Source: Cryptomeria japonica
Lineage: Eukaryota > Streptophyta > Pinopsida > Cupressales > Cupressaceae
Length of the DNA: 64,000 bases
NCBI RefSeq assembly: GCF_030272615.1
Contig: NC_081414.1
Span: 657,772,292-657,836,291 of the forward strand
Direction of reading: 5' to 3'
The notes below the pieces were generated by a model that was not told the DNA's origin, did not search any database, and worked only from the letters and a program-made list of their open reading frames with translations. Shown piece after piece: positions 9,972-22,077 of this stretch. A program made the position numbers and the translations under genes. Positions within the stretch are counted from its first letter, which is position 1. Each line of letters opens with the position of its first letter.

Positions 9972-10842
9972 ATGATAATGTCATTTTATGGCATTGTGTG
10001 GTTCCAGGATCATGTCATAGGTTTTGGTGGCAACAATGGAGCTGAAGAATCATCAGATGATCACATTTGCACAGCTAAATCGATATATGGAGGTGTTTGA
10101 GGCCTCGGTGTTAGACCACACTAGAGATGAGGACTTGAGATGTATGACTTGGGGGGAGTTCAAGTGGCTATGATGCAAAACCAATATGCTTGAAATTGGA
10201 AGAGTAAGTGTACTGACTGCCTAAAACTATAGATGATGAAAATTTATAGTAGGAATACCCAAGAGAATTTCATTGTAAGGAGTATTTACCTATCATTTGG
10301 TTGGTTGTATTCATATTAAAATCACATTTGATTCCTACTTATCAGTTGGCTGGTTGTATTGGCAGTACAATCACATTTGATTACTAAAGAATTTTGGGAT
10401 GAAATAGGAAGTGTTGTAGGGTGACCGATAGGTGAGTAGTATTCAATGACACATCAACAATTGGTATCAGTCTTTCTGCAAATTGAGTGCTCTATAAAAT
10501 AGTATCAAACTTGCATGCTCAACTAGTGTCAATTGATGGTTAGGTCCTCCATCTCAAGTGTTTTGACTTGATAAAATGCAACAAAAAGTAATAATTGGTA
10601 TCAGAGGAGGAGAGACTCTAGTAAAGAAAAAGGGGAGAAATAATTTTTTCAGTGACTGATAAATACAAGGATGAATGATACCCTGAAAATGCCCTTTGCC
10701 ATTGTTGTCAAAGGGGGAGAAGGATTCTGCAGTATACAACATACTACATGTGTTGAGAATCCATGGATTAGACAAAGGGGGAGAAGAATTACGTAGTATG
10801 TCGGATACTACATGAGTTGACATCAATGCCAAAGGGGGAGAT
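9972..10842 (+). other. Non-coding remnant upstream of the copia-type LTR
   Basis: No coding similarity seen. Contains two initiator-Met-like primer site motifs, TGGTATCAG at 10462 (preceded by CAACAAT) and TGGTATCAGAGG at 10596, and a short duplicated motif (TTGGTTGGTTGTATT and TTGGCTGGTTGTATT) near 10300-10370. It ends in a purine-rich tract (AAAGGGGGAGATTG, 10831-10844) just before the LTR. Probably a deleted LTR element interior. Confidence 0.5.
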
Positions 10843-13179
10843 TGTTGGTATTGTGTTGTCATTGACATCAACCAGTATGGGATGGCTACCGGTATGAGAG
10901 ATGTATGTGCAACATTTTCATGAAGGATTATAGAATGAGATATCTTGGATATCACTTTGTGTTGTAGAACACCGGTAAGGCAAGGAAGATGACCACTGGA
11001 GTCACCTGTACACAAGTTAGTGCATGACTTGTGTGGATGAGATGGTAAGGTGATCGATATTAGTACAATATATCACCAGTAAGGAAAGGATGTCAACTGG
11101 TAAGTGTTGTGTTGACATGGAGAAGTCAAACCAACCAAATGAGTGGTTGTCAGCAGACAATGCTCATGACCAGCATACAAGCTGGATGGCCAAGGTGTTT
11201 AGGTTGTTGTTTGTTTGAAGAGGCAGATTGTTACCTAAATCACATCAACACAGTAGGAGAAAAATGAACAGATGACAGGTATGCTATGAAGTTGCAGAAC
11301 AATAGGACTCCCTCTGGATGAAGATGCAGTCATCATGAGAAGCAATGGCTGACAGTGAAAATGCCATCACTAGATCACATGTGTCTATTTGAAGGTTTGC
11401 TGCTCAAATAGGGAAGTCACATGAGTATATTGTAGGATGTAGAAGACAAGGTGTCACTCCACCAGTAAGTGGAACTTATCTCCTATCATGCATTGTGTGC
11501 ATCATAGTGTTGTGAGATAAGGAAGAGGAGGTGTGCATCAATTGCATGAAATTAGGGATATGCACTAAACCGAATGAGAAGGCATGTTGAGATACCGGTA
11601 TAGATCAAGAATGTTTACCAGTATGTAAGTCCACCATAATATGAGCAAGGTGTAGATACATATGACTTCCCATTTTTTCAAAATGTGCATGCTTGGGATA
11701 GACATGTTTGAAGACCAGTTTAGGTGTTCCACCAATAGTTTAACAAGTGCAAACATGAGGAGTCAATCGGTAGAATGTGAGATACTAGCAGGGTTAGTAA
11801 ACCAATAGGAAAGAGGAACTAGTAGAGTGTTTGGTTAGTGATCCTATTTGGACCGACATGAAGAGTCAAGATGGCAATTGGTCGACATGGATGCCACATG
11901 GAGTCAAGGTGGTGGACCTACATTCAAATGAAGAAGGAATGTATACCGACAGGGTAGTTGTAGAGTTGGTCGATATTAGTGGAAGATCCCACAATTCATG
12001 GGATGTGTTGCAGAGTTGTTGCAGAGGTTTGTAGCTTGAGGTATGGAGGACAACTTAGAGACATCTAAGAGTGTTTGAAGAGATCGAGGTGGATGAAGGA
12101 AACAACAATACAAATGTAGGTGTTTGACGAAGAGATCAACTAACAAGGTAGAAAGAAGATTGCCAAAGATAGAAGGCATGGTCAAGAAGGTGTGATAATG
12201 GTAGAGTTGTACCATTGGCTGTTAGAGAGATCAGAATGGGGAAGATCTAATTGGATTTGGTTTTCCTCAAAGGTGATGAGGAAACCCTAACCGCCCATGT
12301 TTTTGAATTGGATTTTGGTAGGAAAACCAGTCTATAAATATGCAGGCCAAAGACATAGTACGTGTTGTTGTTGAAGAGAAGAGGATAGTGCTACTACAAA
12401 GTGATTGAGTGTTACTTCTGCATGCGAGAGAAAATCAGCCAAGTGCTCAACAAGTATCTGAGAAAAGAGGGAGAGTGAAGAGAAGAACTAGTAGTGGTTA
12501 TACTAGCAGAGCAGAAGTGAAGAGAGCTGTAGAGAAGGCAGACAGTGGACTGGTAGAGTATAGCACCGATAAAGTGCAGAGTACTAAGGAGATCTAGTAG
12601 AGAAGAAGAAGAGGAGAGGTATACTACTAGGTTTTGCCAACAATAGAGTAGCAGGTGAGAGCAGCAGAAGTGTGAGTCAGTGTAGCAGAGAAGGTAGAGT
12701 AAGGTATACGAAATGGTTACAAGATTCACTTGTAGCAAGACAACTACTTTTGTAATTGATTTTTTTTTTGTGAACACTGAGTTGTAGCTCGGTGTAGGGG
12801 TTGTATCTCCTTTAGGTTGTAGCCCATAAACAAGTTAGTGGTTGGTGCTCCTTGGGTTGGTGCCCTAAATTAGGGGTCAGTGCTCCTTGGGTTGGTGCTT
12901 CTTGGGTTGGTGCCCAAAACATCGTAACAAAGTTTTCATTATGAGGCTAGATTGGAGCACTAGTCTCCAGCAACATTGCTCACCGAGGTTTTTCCCATAT
13001 TGGGTTTTCCTCATACATATTGGTGTAATGTGATGCCCTTTATTTGTGTTTGCATTTGTGTCGATCTCTCCTCTAACCGATAAGTCTGCATTGTGTTAGT
13101 TCCCATAACCGATACTCACATCTAGGTTGTTAAAGGGAAAAATTGACAACCACTAGTTCACCCCCCTCTCAATGGTACA
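10843..13179 (+). repeat. 3' LTR of a copia-type element
   Basis: Begins TGTTGGTATTGTGTTGTC right after a polypurine tract AAAGGGGGAG. The body holds a TATA box (12332-12340) and the copia-like downstream segment ACCGAGGTTTTTCCC followed by TTGGGTTTTCCTCATAC (12984-13016). The right end is inferred near the CCCCCCTCTC tract (about 13161-13179), where similarity to copy B begins just beyond. Its partner LTR is not visible, so this may be a truncated element. Short ORFs inside are not genes. Confidence 0.6.
12332..12340 (+). promoter_or_regulatory. TATA box of copia-type LTR
   Basis: CTATAAATA within the LTR, with transcription expected about 30 bases downstream. Confidence 0.55.
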
Positions 13180-13189
13180 TTGTGTCTAA

Positions 13190-14570
13190 TAGGATTATCT
13201 TTGAGGTTAATGCATGTTTATTCCTTACATAGGACTTATTCTTGGTTTGAAATGGCACATCTCATATGCATAATCTCACCTAAGGAAACATGTGATCCTT
13301 CCCCCTAATCCATCCTTTTCTTCTTTGTTGGGGGGAAAGGATAGATTCCCCATTTCTCCCTTCATCTCTAAAGTTTTATTATTCCCTTTAGGAGTTTCAT
13401 TTCTCACGTGTTGATATCATATATAACATGACATGATATATATTTTATGACTAATCTCTCCTTAAGTGGAATATGCAAGCTTTCTCTTCCCCTTTCTGTC
13501 TTTAAAGATTTTCTCTTCTATGAAGACACATTTTACATATATAAATGTATTTTCTTACATTGAATGTATATCTATGTGAGTATATTGTGCATTTTTTCAT
13601 ATCTAATCTCTTCTTCGAAGGGTTTATAATTCTTTTTCTCACTCTCCCTCTTTGAAGATTACCTCTTCCTTTAAAGCTCCATTATACATAAGTTGATGTC
13701 CCTTCTTACATGGGATTATCCTTCATGTGAGCACATGCTTGTTCCTTGGTTAGGATCTAATCTTTGTTTGAGATGGTATGTCTCTTATGAATAATTTTTC
13801 TTTAGAAGCTGTGTAATTCTTCTCATTATCCTTGCACTTGGGGGGCAATGATTTCTCTCTCTTACATTCTCTAAGGATCAACTTTTCCTTTGTTGAGCGG
13901 TGTTTACTTATAGGTTGGTATCATTCCTTGTCTGAAATTGTCTTTTTCTCAAGAATTATGTCGTATAAAAGATGTGTAAGTCATTGGCTTCAACCTCTTA
14001 TTTAGTATGAAATGTATACCTTTCATAAACTTACTCTATCATATACATTCAAATGTTTGTCATCCTTCATCAAGAATCTCTTTCACTTAGCAATAGGGGG
14101 AAGGTATGAATTGTAGTGTCCCTCCTTGAATTGTCTTTTGTTTCATGTATGATATACTTTATAGACTCATTTATGATGCTTTGGATTGGGAATATGACTC
14201 TATTTTACACTTCAGATGTTCATGATGATGCTAGACCTATATGGACATATGCTAATTGATGATCTATGTGGTTGATGATATTTTCTATTTATAATTATGT
14301 TATATGATGGACATGTGTTGATGGATCCTATATGTTTTTCTATGTTAGATGGATTATATTGCTTATGGATTTGATGACATTTTGGTTATACTAACCCTAT
14401 TTCAAGATTATATGTGATGATCGACATTATGATGTTTAGGTTTTTTCTATGACTATCTTCATGATAGAGACAATGTCACATCACTCATTGCGAGTATGAT
14501 GGGGCATTTCAATTCTCTATCACTTGCTTGTCTACGATATATTTGTATATGTTGTCTTGGGGATTCGTGG
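13190..14570 (+). repeat. 3.4-kb repeat copy A, part 1
   Basis: Aligns with 56620-58009 along its whole length, e.g. GGTTTGAAATGGCACATC and GTTGAGCGGTGTTTACTTAT occur in both. The first 750 bases are themselves diverged tandem repeats of roughly 170-190 bp (recurring pattern: CATT or ACATTT, then TACATA, then TTGATGTC or TGTC, then CTTACAT, then TATGTGAG or CATGTGAG). No coding potential. Interrupted at 14570 by element II. Confidence 0.8.
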
Positions 14571-15543
14571 TGTTAGAATCAGAGATCACTGAGAGGGGGG
14601 CTGAATCAGTGATCTATCGAAAAGAAAATCCTCAAACTTATTCTTTATCCACCGAATAGCAATGCATGACAAAAAAGGGACATAAACATACAAGAAAGAG
14701 TACAGAAATCCACAACACGGGAATTTCTATGTGGAAACCTGAAAAGGGGAAAACCAGAGTGGGTCTAAAACCTACAATATTTATATATTATGGCTAGAAG
14801 TACATAAATATTACATAGATAGGGAATGCACTTGCATTTAGGCTCACTACCTAGAGCTCACTACTTAGATATAGTTGCCCAGAAGGATACAACCTTTAGG
14901 GATGTCTCACTAACTTACAATTTGATTATAATGAGAAAATACAATGAAATGAACTCTCAATTAGCATCCGATTATGCAAGGATGAGTTCTAGTTAAGCAC
15001 TGAATCTCTGACTATCTTTTCTCTATTGAATACTCTATTTCTTTCTTAGTCAGCTACCGGCTGGTTTGAAAGAAAAGTGTGCACGTTAAACCGTGCTGAA
15101 TCGCACCAAAGTGGATCACCACACCACTAACACACCAAAAATCAATTGCCAAATCGATCTTATATATCCACTCTTAACACAAAAGCAATCTCCTTCAAGT
15201 TGTCTTCAATAAGTGTAACATGTAGCTCCAAATCAGCTTCAATCTCAAACAAAAAATAGCATTGGACCAAAATATTATAATCACACACTTCCTAAAGGTT
15301 TCCCAATCACCAAGATCACAATAATAATCACCAAAAACACTGAAATCATCAAAAATCATTCTGGACCAAAATATTACCGAAATACCCTATTATACCGCTT
15401 AACTACCTACAGGTTAACTCTAGCTTTTGGATAAGATGAATCACAACTACCAGATCAAATCACTAAGAAGAGTTGTCATCAATGACAACCCTAGACCATA
15501 AATCAGGGATCAAAAGTCATTGAATGAGTGTTAGTTACCAACA
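14571..15543 (-). repeat. 3' LTR of element II
   Basis: 973 bp, TGTTAGAATC at its left and CCAACA at its right (TGTTGG on the element strand). It pairs with 20632-21591. A TATA-like TATTTATATA at 14778-14787 reads TATATAAATA on the minus strand. Confidence 0.88.
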
Positions 15544-15560
15544 ATCCCCCCCTTTGGAAT
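15544..15560 (-). promoter_or_regulatory. Polypurine tract of element II
   Basis: ATCCCCCCCTTTGGAAT on the plus strand; the minus strand gives AAAGGGGGGGAT directly upstream of the 3' LTR. It primes plus-strand DNA synthesis. Confidence 0.8.
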
Positions 15561-15789
15561 TGATGGCAACACCTGTGAAAAATGGCTAAGTGTTGAAACC
15601 TGTACACTAGATGAAAGAATAGAAGAATTCTAAGGATGCCCCTTAGATCAACAATCCAAAAATCTGCATCACCAAACTGTACACTCTATACACAATTAGT
15701 CTGTACATTTTTGACCTCATCTCTCCCCCTTTGATAACAATGCCAAATATGGGGTGCTACCCAAAATAGATATACAAATGACAAACGTT

Positions 15790-18700
15790 TTACAAATACT
15801 TGAATAGGTCAGCATAAATAGTCATAAAAAATCCCAGGTGAGTTTCCCTCCCACTCTTCAGGTTATCCAAAATTGTGATAAATGCATTAAATATAGTAGT
15901 ATGAATTTCTAATTCTCTCAAATTTAATGGTATAGGCTGGGCCATTTCCTTCATACAGTTTGCCTTATTACTTAGCATAGTATCTAACTAGATGGAAATT
16001 AGGTTCTGGAGTTCACCCACTTTCCTCAAAAATTTCTCCTTATTTTCTTGAAGGCTTGAGAGCTAATCATTTAAGGCTATAATCTGTCCATCAATACTTC
16101 TAGTTAATGTTACATTAGGGTCAAAATATTGAGAAATACTTGCAATCTTTCCCTCGCTAACTCCTATATGATTATCAATATTAATAGTGAACTTAGGAAA
16201 AATAAGACAAGATTTATATAATTTACCAGCTTCTGACAATGTGTCAGAAATAGTATGCAATCTCTTATTTAGTGTTACCTTGTCATATTCAATCATTTTT
16301 AGGAATGTTTGTTTTTTAACATCTTTAAACCTTTCTAAAACTTTCTGAGTAGCCATCTTCTCCAAAGAATCAAAATTGGTATTTACACTATTAATCAATT
16401 GTAATAATTTACCAGAGGGACTATTATTTAAATCTAACCATACATTGGAAGCCACTTTTTGCAAAGCATCTATAGACATCAAAATTATCTTTTTATCTTC
16501 ATTCTCTGATTTCACTAGATCTTGACTGGCTTGAGGTTGTACTGCAACAAAAAGCATTATCTTCTTACCAAGAGACATCTTCCCAAGATCAATCGAGCCA
16601 TCAAGATTGATCAAAATCTAAAGTGAGACCCCTGTAACCAGAGGAGCTTTACCTTTTTCCACCTTAGTTACCTCAGCTTCTCCTAACACAACATCCTTCT
16701 TCTCTTCCTTGTCCCTAATATTAGTTTGTTGAATCACAGGGGCTGCAGAGCTATCTATCACTGGAGGATTGCCACTAGTCTCAATATCAATTGTGGTATT
16801 ACCTTGGTCTTTTGGTTGATCTTAAGACTGAGTCTCAACCTTCTAACTTCGAAAATCACCTTGCTTATCTTCCGGCTGAGATTGTCTAAATGCATCTTTG
16901 TACAGAGGGTCATTCCGAATAATCATTTTCCATATTTCCTTTGTCTCTTTCTTCACCTCCTCTACATTCCCAATCATTAATCTATTGATTATGATCTTAC
17001 TTTTGAATTCCTTTTTGTTTGCCTCTTCAATTAACTTATTAATTTTACTTTGGGTAATACAGGTACATCTATTTACTAGCTCTCTCTGCTTCATTTATCT
17101 TTCAATTTTGCTTGCATTCATTCTTCTAGCATCCATTAAACTGTACAATTCCTTTGGAATGGAATATTCTAATTTAATTAATGTTTGACTGAAATTATGT
17201 AAGTATAATACTACTACTTCCTTAACTTTCTTTTGGTCACCATCATCAAAATGCTCAAAATTTGCTTCAATGTTCTTCAAATTGTCATCCACTAATATTT
17301 CATCTATCAAATGATCTGTTGATAGTGGAGGAATGATTGTGTACTTACCTTGTATGTTGCCAGACTCAAGGACTTTGTTGAGTTGATTTTTTACCTATCT
17401 ACCTTTTTGGGATCTTCCAGTAGGAGTAGGATCTAACTTAGTCTTTTTGTTTTGTTGTGCTCCATCAGATTGAGGCTTTCTCACTAGTCTGATAAACTCT
17501 CCCTTTTTCTTAGCTCTTCCTACTTCTTCCTCGGATTTAGTTTCTAAGGCCACTAGAGATACTACAACATAGGTTATTTTTTATTTTTCTTTCTACTTTT
17601 ACACACCTTTTCATGATGGGCTAGGTTTCACAGGCTATACCACCAGAGTGGGAGCATAATTAGTTACCTTAGCTTTTTCCTTGGAGGGAACCAGATCAAC
17701 CTTGAGTTTCTTGGTTTCCTCTTTGTCCTCCTTTTGAGCATATTTTTTTCTTCCTTTCTTCACCCCCTCCTTGGTGAGACCCATTTGAGCAACTACTTCT
17801 TCTGCCATATTAGTGACTTTTCTCTTTCAGGTAGGAGTAGTGAACTGCATATGTAAACTAAGGTCCTTTTCCTTGAATGTGCCAAATCTCCCTTCCTTGG
17901 GATCCATCGGTTGAATCAGAAGGTGTTGTGAATATGCCTCAAGTGTACCAAATTCAACTTCATACCCCATGGGAATGATCCAAACTATCCGGGGCTCCAC
18001 TCTTTCCATCATACACTGATCCTTATTGACCATGAAGCAAATGGTTTGCTCAGATTTCTCAACAACCTCCTTCAGAATCCTCTCCCTATTCTTCATTGTG
18101 GCTTCAAAGGTTTTAAAATATTTGTAGAGGGCAGATATCCTCATGGTTGCATCACCAACTCCCCATAGACCTTCCTTGATCTACATGGCCACCAGTCTAT
18201 CATAGGCCCATTGGAAAGAAGTATAGTGCTAGGCAAATAGGGAGTGTACCATATTTAAAAGTATGATTTTTATCTTGCTTAATTTTCTTCAGATTGCTCA
18301 ATAATTCATTCAAAAGTCCAGTGCATAGATCATACCTCTTATCTTCCTTGAGAATTTGGTACATAGAGTAGATAGTATTATCGGAGACAAAGTTGTATTA
18401 GTTGGACTGGTAAACCTTGTATCCGACTACCACTGAATCAAAATTCACATCATTCTCCAAAATGTCATTCACAGTCATGGATCTACTATCAAATTTGGAT
18501 CTAGTGGTAGCTATGATGGTCTCATTTGATACTTTACTTAAACTAGACACATCACCGGTTTCAACTAAACTAGTTACAACATAGACTGCTTGCTTGGTGA
18601 TTTTGTGAGGCCTATCAAGCCATATAAACTCATCATGCGTGAGGCTAAAGATATAGCGGATCCATTCTACCTCATCAAACAATGAAAAATGTACGAACTG

Positions 18701-19018
18701 TGAGAAACCCTTATCTTGCAGCACCTTATATTTGGGTTTGATATTTCCCAAACTGTTGGCCAAAGGCTTGTTTTATAGGTCTAACATGTATGTATTGCTA
18801 AGCTCTTCAAGGTCATAGCAAATGTAGGCCTTGATATCTTCATTGTGCAACACGTCGTAGGGAATGAATGAGAATGCTCCTACCAGATCATCCTTGACTA
18901 ATTTAAATGGATGTTTCTTAAAGACTGGATGATCCTTATCCTTAATTTCAACCATTAGAGGAGTTACAATACGAGAAACTGAAGTCATTTCAAATCCTAG
19001 GGTTTTTGAAAAACTCAA
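15790..19018 (-). pseudogene. Element II long ORF of unknown function, broken
   Basis: About 1,075 codons, opening MSFSKTLGFEMTSVSR at 19018. The frame stays open except for stops down to about 18215, shifts once near 18145-18215, and then holds a second frame to 15790 with several in-frame stops. The N-terminal third looks folded (segments such as FSQFVHFSLFDEVEWIRYIF and SLVETGDVSSLSKVSNET). The middle (about 17400-17830) is very Lys/Glu-rich and probably disordered. The C-terminal part has mixed helical character. No RT, integrase, protease, RNase H or transmembrane envelope signature is seen. It lies between gag and the 3' LTR, where pol would be. I do not recognise the family. The stop pattern shows that it is dead. 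Confidence 0.6.
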
Positions 19019-19529
19019 AATCAGAACAGATAGATACCTTGCTCCACAACCAAGAACTAAAATTCACTCAGAAGTTGTTGAAATTGTTGTTGAGATCACC
19101 AAGTTGCTTTTCTCTCTCCTCTTCTCTTACTCGCTTGATCACATTGTGACAAATGAAGTCTTGAGATGCACTTTTATCCTTTGAAAACCTAATTTTTCAT
19201 TGTCATAAATGCAACAACCGGTTATCATGATCTTCATGAAATTTTATATCGGAGCACAAGATCCTTTAGAAAATTTCAGATATCATCTGCACATATTATT
19301 TAGTCCTTCTTCAATCTTCTGGAATTGATTGCAGACCACCGAAGAGGGGGTTCTTAGAATCTGCATGAAAATCTCCCCCTAAGCCATAAATCCCTAGTTA
19401 CCAGTTGAAGATCCTGCACTGCATTTGGGTGCAGACTCATTGTCAACTCATTTCTCATCCATATCTTCTCATGCTTCTCCTTGATCTCTTCTACTTTTTC
19501 TTTTCCTTTCTCATCTAATTTGTTCTTAT
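19019..19529 (-). other. Spacer between ORF2 and gag of element II
   Basis: Non-coding. Contains an AGGGGGAGATTTT tract on the minus strand near 19370. Could be an untranslated leader for the ORF to its left (inference); nothing else seen. Confidence 0.35.
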
Positions 19530-20564
19530 CTACTGAAACATTGTTCTTGCTTCTGCAGTACTTTGCAATGTGACCAGTTTTGTTGCATTCTCAGCAAACA
19601 ACATTCTTTTGTATAGGTTCGAAGTTCATCTAATTTGGTTTGTCCTACACTAATTAGAGATGTGTCCAAACTTTCCACAAGCATAACATCTTTTACTTTG
19701 AAGCTTATTCACTATTACTCTACACACATTTGACTTGTGTCCAAAGTTATTGCATATGAAACACTGATGTGTAAAGGTAGGAAAATTATTCATGTTGTTC
19801 ATCATATCATTATTGTTCATCATTCTATTATTCATCCTACTTCTACACTGACTCACCATATGACCAAATTTGTTGTAAGTAAAGGATCTATAATTAAATT
19901 TATGAGCATTAGGCTATCTTATTAGAGGATTCTTTCTCTTCTTCTAATCAAGTTTAGCATTGCCTTGTCTAGATCTAGAGGATTCGCCTTTCTCAAATCC
20001 TAGACCTCGCATATCCTTTCCATGTCTCTAACTTTCCAACATCTCATCAAGCCTTGTTGAACTATATTTGAGTTTTTCTTTGTATTCATTAGCAGTAGCA
20101 AGTTCATCCCTTAAGGTAGCAATCTGTCTTTCAATTTCTTGACCATTATTCCTTGATTGTGTCAACTCAAGCTTCAGCTGATCATTCTCATAGGTAAGCT
20201 TGAAGCATTCATCATCTCTTTCCTTTAATGATCATGCTAGATTCTCTTCATTCTTATTTTGGTCCTTAATTTCCTTAGTCAGTCTCATCACAATGGATTG
20301 CATCTCATTCTTCAAAGCAACATTCTCTCTCTCAAGCTTGTTAACCTCATCAACATTGTCCTGGTATTCCATGATTTGATCTTCTTTCTCCTTCAACATG
20401 TCCATTAATTCCTTCTTTTCTCTATAGACACTTGCTTGATTCTTTATCTCACTAATGAATTCATCAATAGAATTCAGGTTCTTCTTGAAGGTAAAGACCT
20501 CACTTCTAGCTACATCAAAACCCTCAAGTGCCACATTAAGTTGGCTTTGAAAACCAGAATCCAT
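19530..20564 (-). pseudogene. Element II gag-like protein: coiled coil plus zinc knuckles
   Basis: The start is ATG 20562-20564 (MDSGFQSQ); the open frame reaches back to the primer site but without another ATG. The first 200 residues are heptad-rich and charged, consistent with a long coiled coil. Zinc knuckles of form C-x2-C-x4-H-x4-C follow: CFICNNFGHKSNVC (19775-19735 region), then CYACGKFGHISN with its last Cys after a stop. Degenerate further knuckles lie on either side, the one nearest the N-terminus having lost its first Cys. The usual copia capsid domain is not apparent. The protein would bind the element's RNA in a virus-like particle. Several in-frame stops break it. Confidence 0.7.
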
Positions 20565-20616
20565 AGAATCAATCTCCCAGATCTTCCTCAATTGGTTAAC
20601 TTTCTTAGAGGAACTA

Positions 20617-20629
20617 GGCTCTGATACCA
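20617..20629 (-). promoter_or_regulatory. Primer binding site of element II (initiator Met tRNA)
   Basis: GGCTCTGATACCA on the plus strand is TGGTATCAGAGCC on the element strand, the standard initiator-Met primer site, two bases from the LTR. Confidence 0.92.
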
Positions 20630-20631
20630 AT

Positions 20632-21591
20632 TTTTAGAATCAAAGATCACTGAGAGGGGGGGTGAATCAGTGACCTACAAGAAATCAAATCCTCAAACTT
20701 ATTCTTTATCCACCAGTTAGCAATGCATAACAAAAAAGAACATAAACATACAACAACAAATACACAAATCCACAACACTGGAATATTTTCTTGGAAACCT
20801 AGAAAGGGAAAAACCATGATGGGGCTGGAACCCACAATATTTATATACTATATAGCTAGGAGTACATAAATATTACATAGATGGTGAATGGACTTGCATT
20901 TAGGCTCACTGCTCAGATATAGTTGTCTGAAAGGCTACAACCTTTAGGGAAGTCTCATTGACTTACAATTCGATTATAATAAAAAAATAAAATGAAATGA
21001 ACTCTCAATTAGCATGTGATTATACAAGAATGAGTTCCAGTTAAGAGGTGAATCTCAGACTGTCTTTGCTCTACTGAAAACTCTATTTATGTCTCTGTCA
21101 GCTACCGGTTGGTCTAAAAGAAAAGTGCGCATGTGAAACTGCTCTCAATCACACTAAAACAGATTACCACACCACTAACACACCGAAAATCAATTGCCAA
21201 ATCGATCTTATACATCCACACTTAGCACAAAAGCAATCTCCTTCAAGTCGGCTTCAAGAAGTGTAACATGTAGCTCCAAGTCGGCTTCAATCTCGAACAA
21301 AACATAGGACCAGACCAAAAGATTATAATCACACACTTCCTAAAGGTCTTCCCAATCACCGAGATCACAAAAACAATCACCAAAAACACCACAATCATTG
21401 GAAATCATTTCGGACCAAAATATTACCAGAATACCCTATTATAGTGGTTAACTACCTATTGGTTAACTCTAGCTTCTAGATTATATGAATCATGACCGCT
21501 CGATAGAATCACCAAGAAGACTTTCCATCAATGACAACCTAGACCATAAATCAAGCATCAAAAGTCACCAGATGAGTGTCAATTGCCAACA
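20632..21591 (-). repeat. 5' LTR of element II
   Basis: 960 bp, pairs with 14571-15543. Its left end reads TTTTAGAATC where the partner has TGTTAGAATC, so the terminal TG is mutated. TATA-like TATTTATATA at 20838-20847 on the minus strand. An ORF at 20647-20835 inside it looks membrane-like but is only LTR sequence. Confidence 0.87.
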
Positions 21592-22077
21592 TGTGGATGC
21601 AGGATTTGCAAGTACCAGACATCGACTCCATCTCGCTTCGCAGGTCTAATTGTGTCTTAAAATCACAATGGCAAGTTGTTGGAGATGGCATGAGTTCCCT
21701 TCATATACTCTAAGCTTAAGATGTCTACCTTGGGTTCTCAAGTTGTCTTGGCATGATTTGCCATGTCAGTCAATGAGGTGTGGTTCTTGTTGGCTTGAGT
21801 ATGTAATTGTTGATTTATTTATTTAATTAATTGATGGATTATTATAGTTTGATTTGATTATTTATTTATTTGGGTATTTAGTGTTTATTTATTAATTATT
21901 GATTTATTGATTTATTAGGTATTTATTGTTTAATATTATTTATTCATTTATTTATTGTTTTATTATTTATTTATTTGTTATTATTCATTTATTTATTGTT
22001 AATGTTGCTTTTATAATTTAGTGTTGATTAATATTTTATTTATGGCTTCTTTTATTTATTTATACCTTGGTTATTTG
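21592..22077 (+). repeat. 3.4-kb repeat copy A, part 2
   Basis: Continues the alignment with copy B from 58005 (TGTGGATGCA) through a block ending in an extremely AT-rich TTATTTATTTATT tract. It ends with ATTTG (22073-22077), the target duplication of element III. Confidence 0.82.

Larger units (their letters stand above)
14571..21591 (-). mobile_element. Element II: non-autonomous LTR retrotransposon with gag and an unknown ORF
   Basis: Two direct LTRs (14571-15543 and 20632-21591), an initiator-Met primer binding site beside the right LTR, and a polypurine tract beside the left LTR give minus orientation. The flanks CGTGG (14566-14570) and TGTGG (21592-21596) are a target duplication differing by one transition. 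The unoccupied site, with TGTGG at 58005-58009, is preserved in copy B. The interior encodes a gag-like protein and one long ORF; no RT, RNase H or integrase motif is present, so it needed another element's enzymes. The LTRs differ at roughly one base in eight to ten over the part compared, so it is old. Confidence 0.85.

Noticed and set aside
9446-10045. ORFs running through the N gap
   Set aside because: Made of undetermined bases.
12409-12777. ORFs on both strands of the copia-type LTR
   Set aside because: Low-complexity purine-rich DNA downstream of the LTR TATA box; no motif.
20647-20835. Membrane-protein-like ORF
   Set aside because: Lies within the LTR of element II and is not kept in the other LTR.
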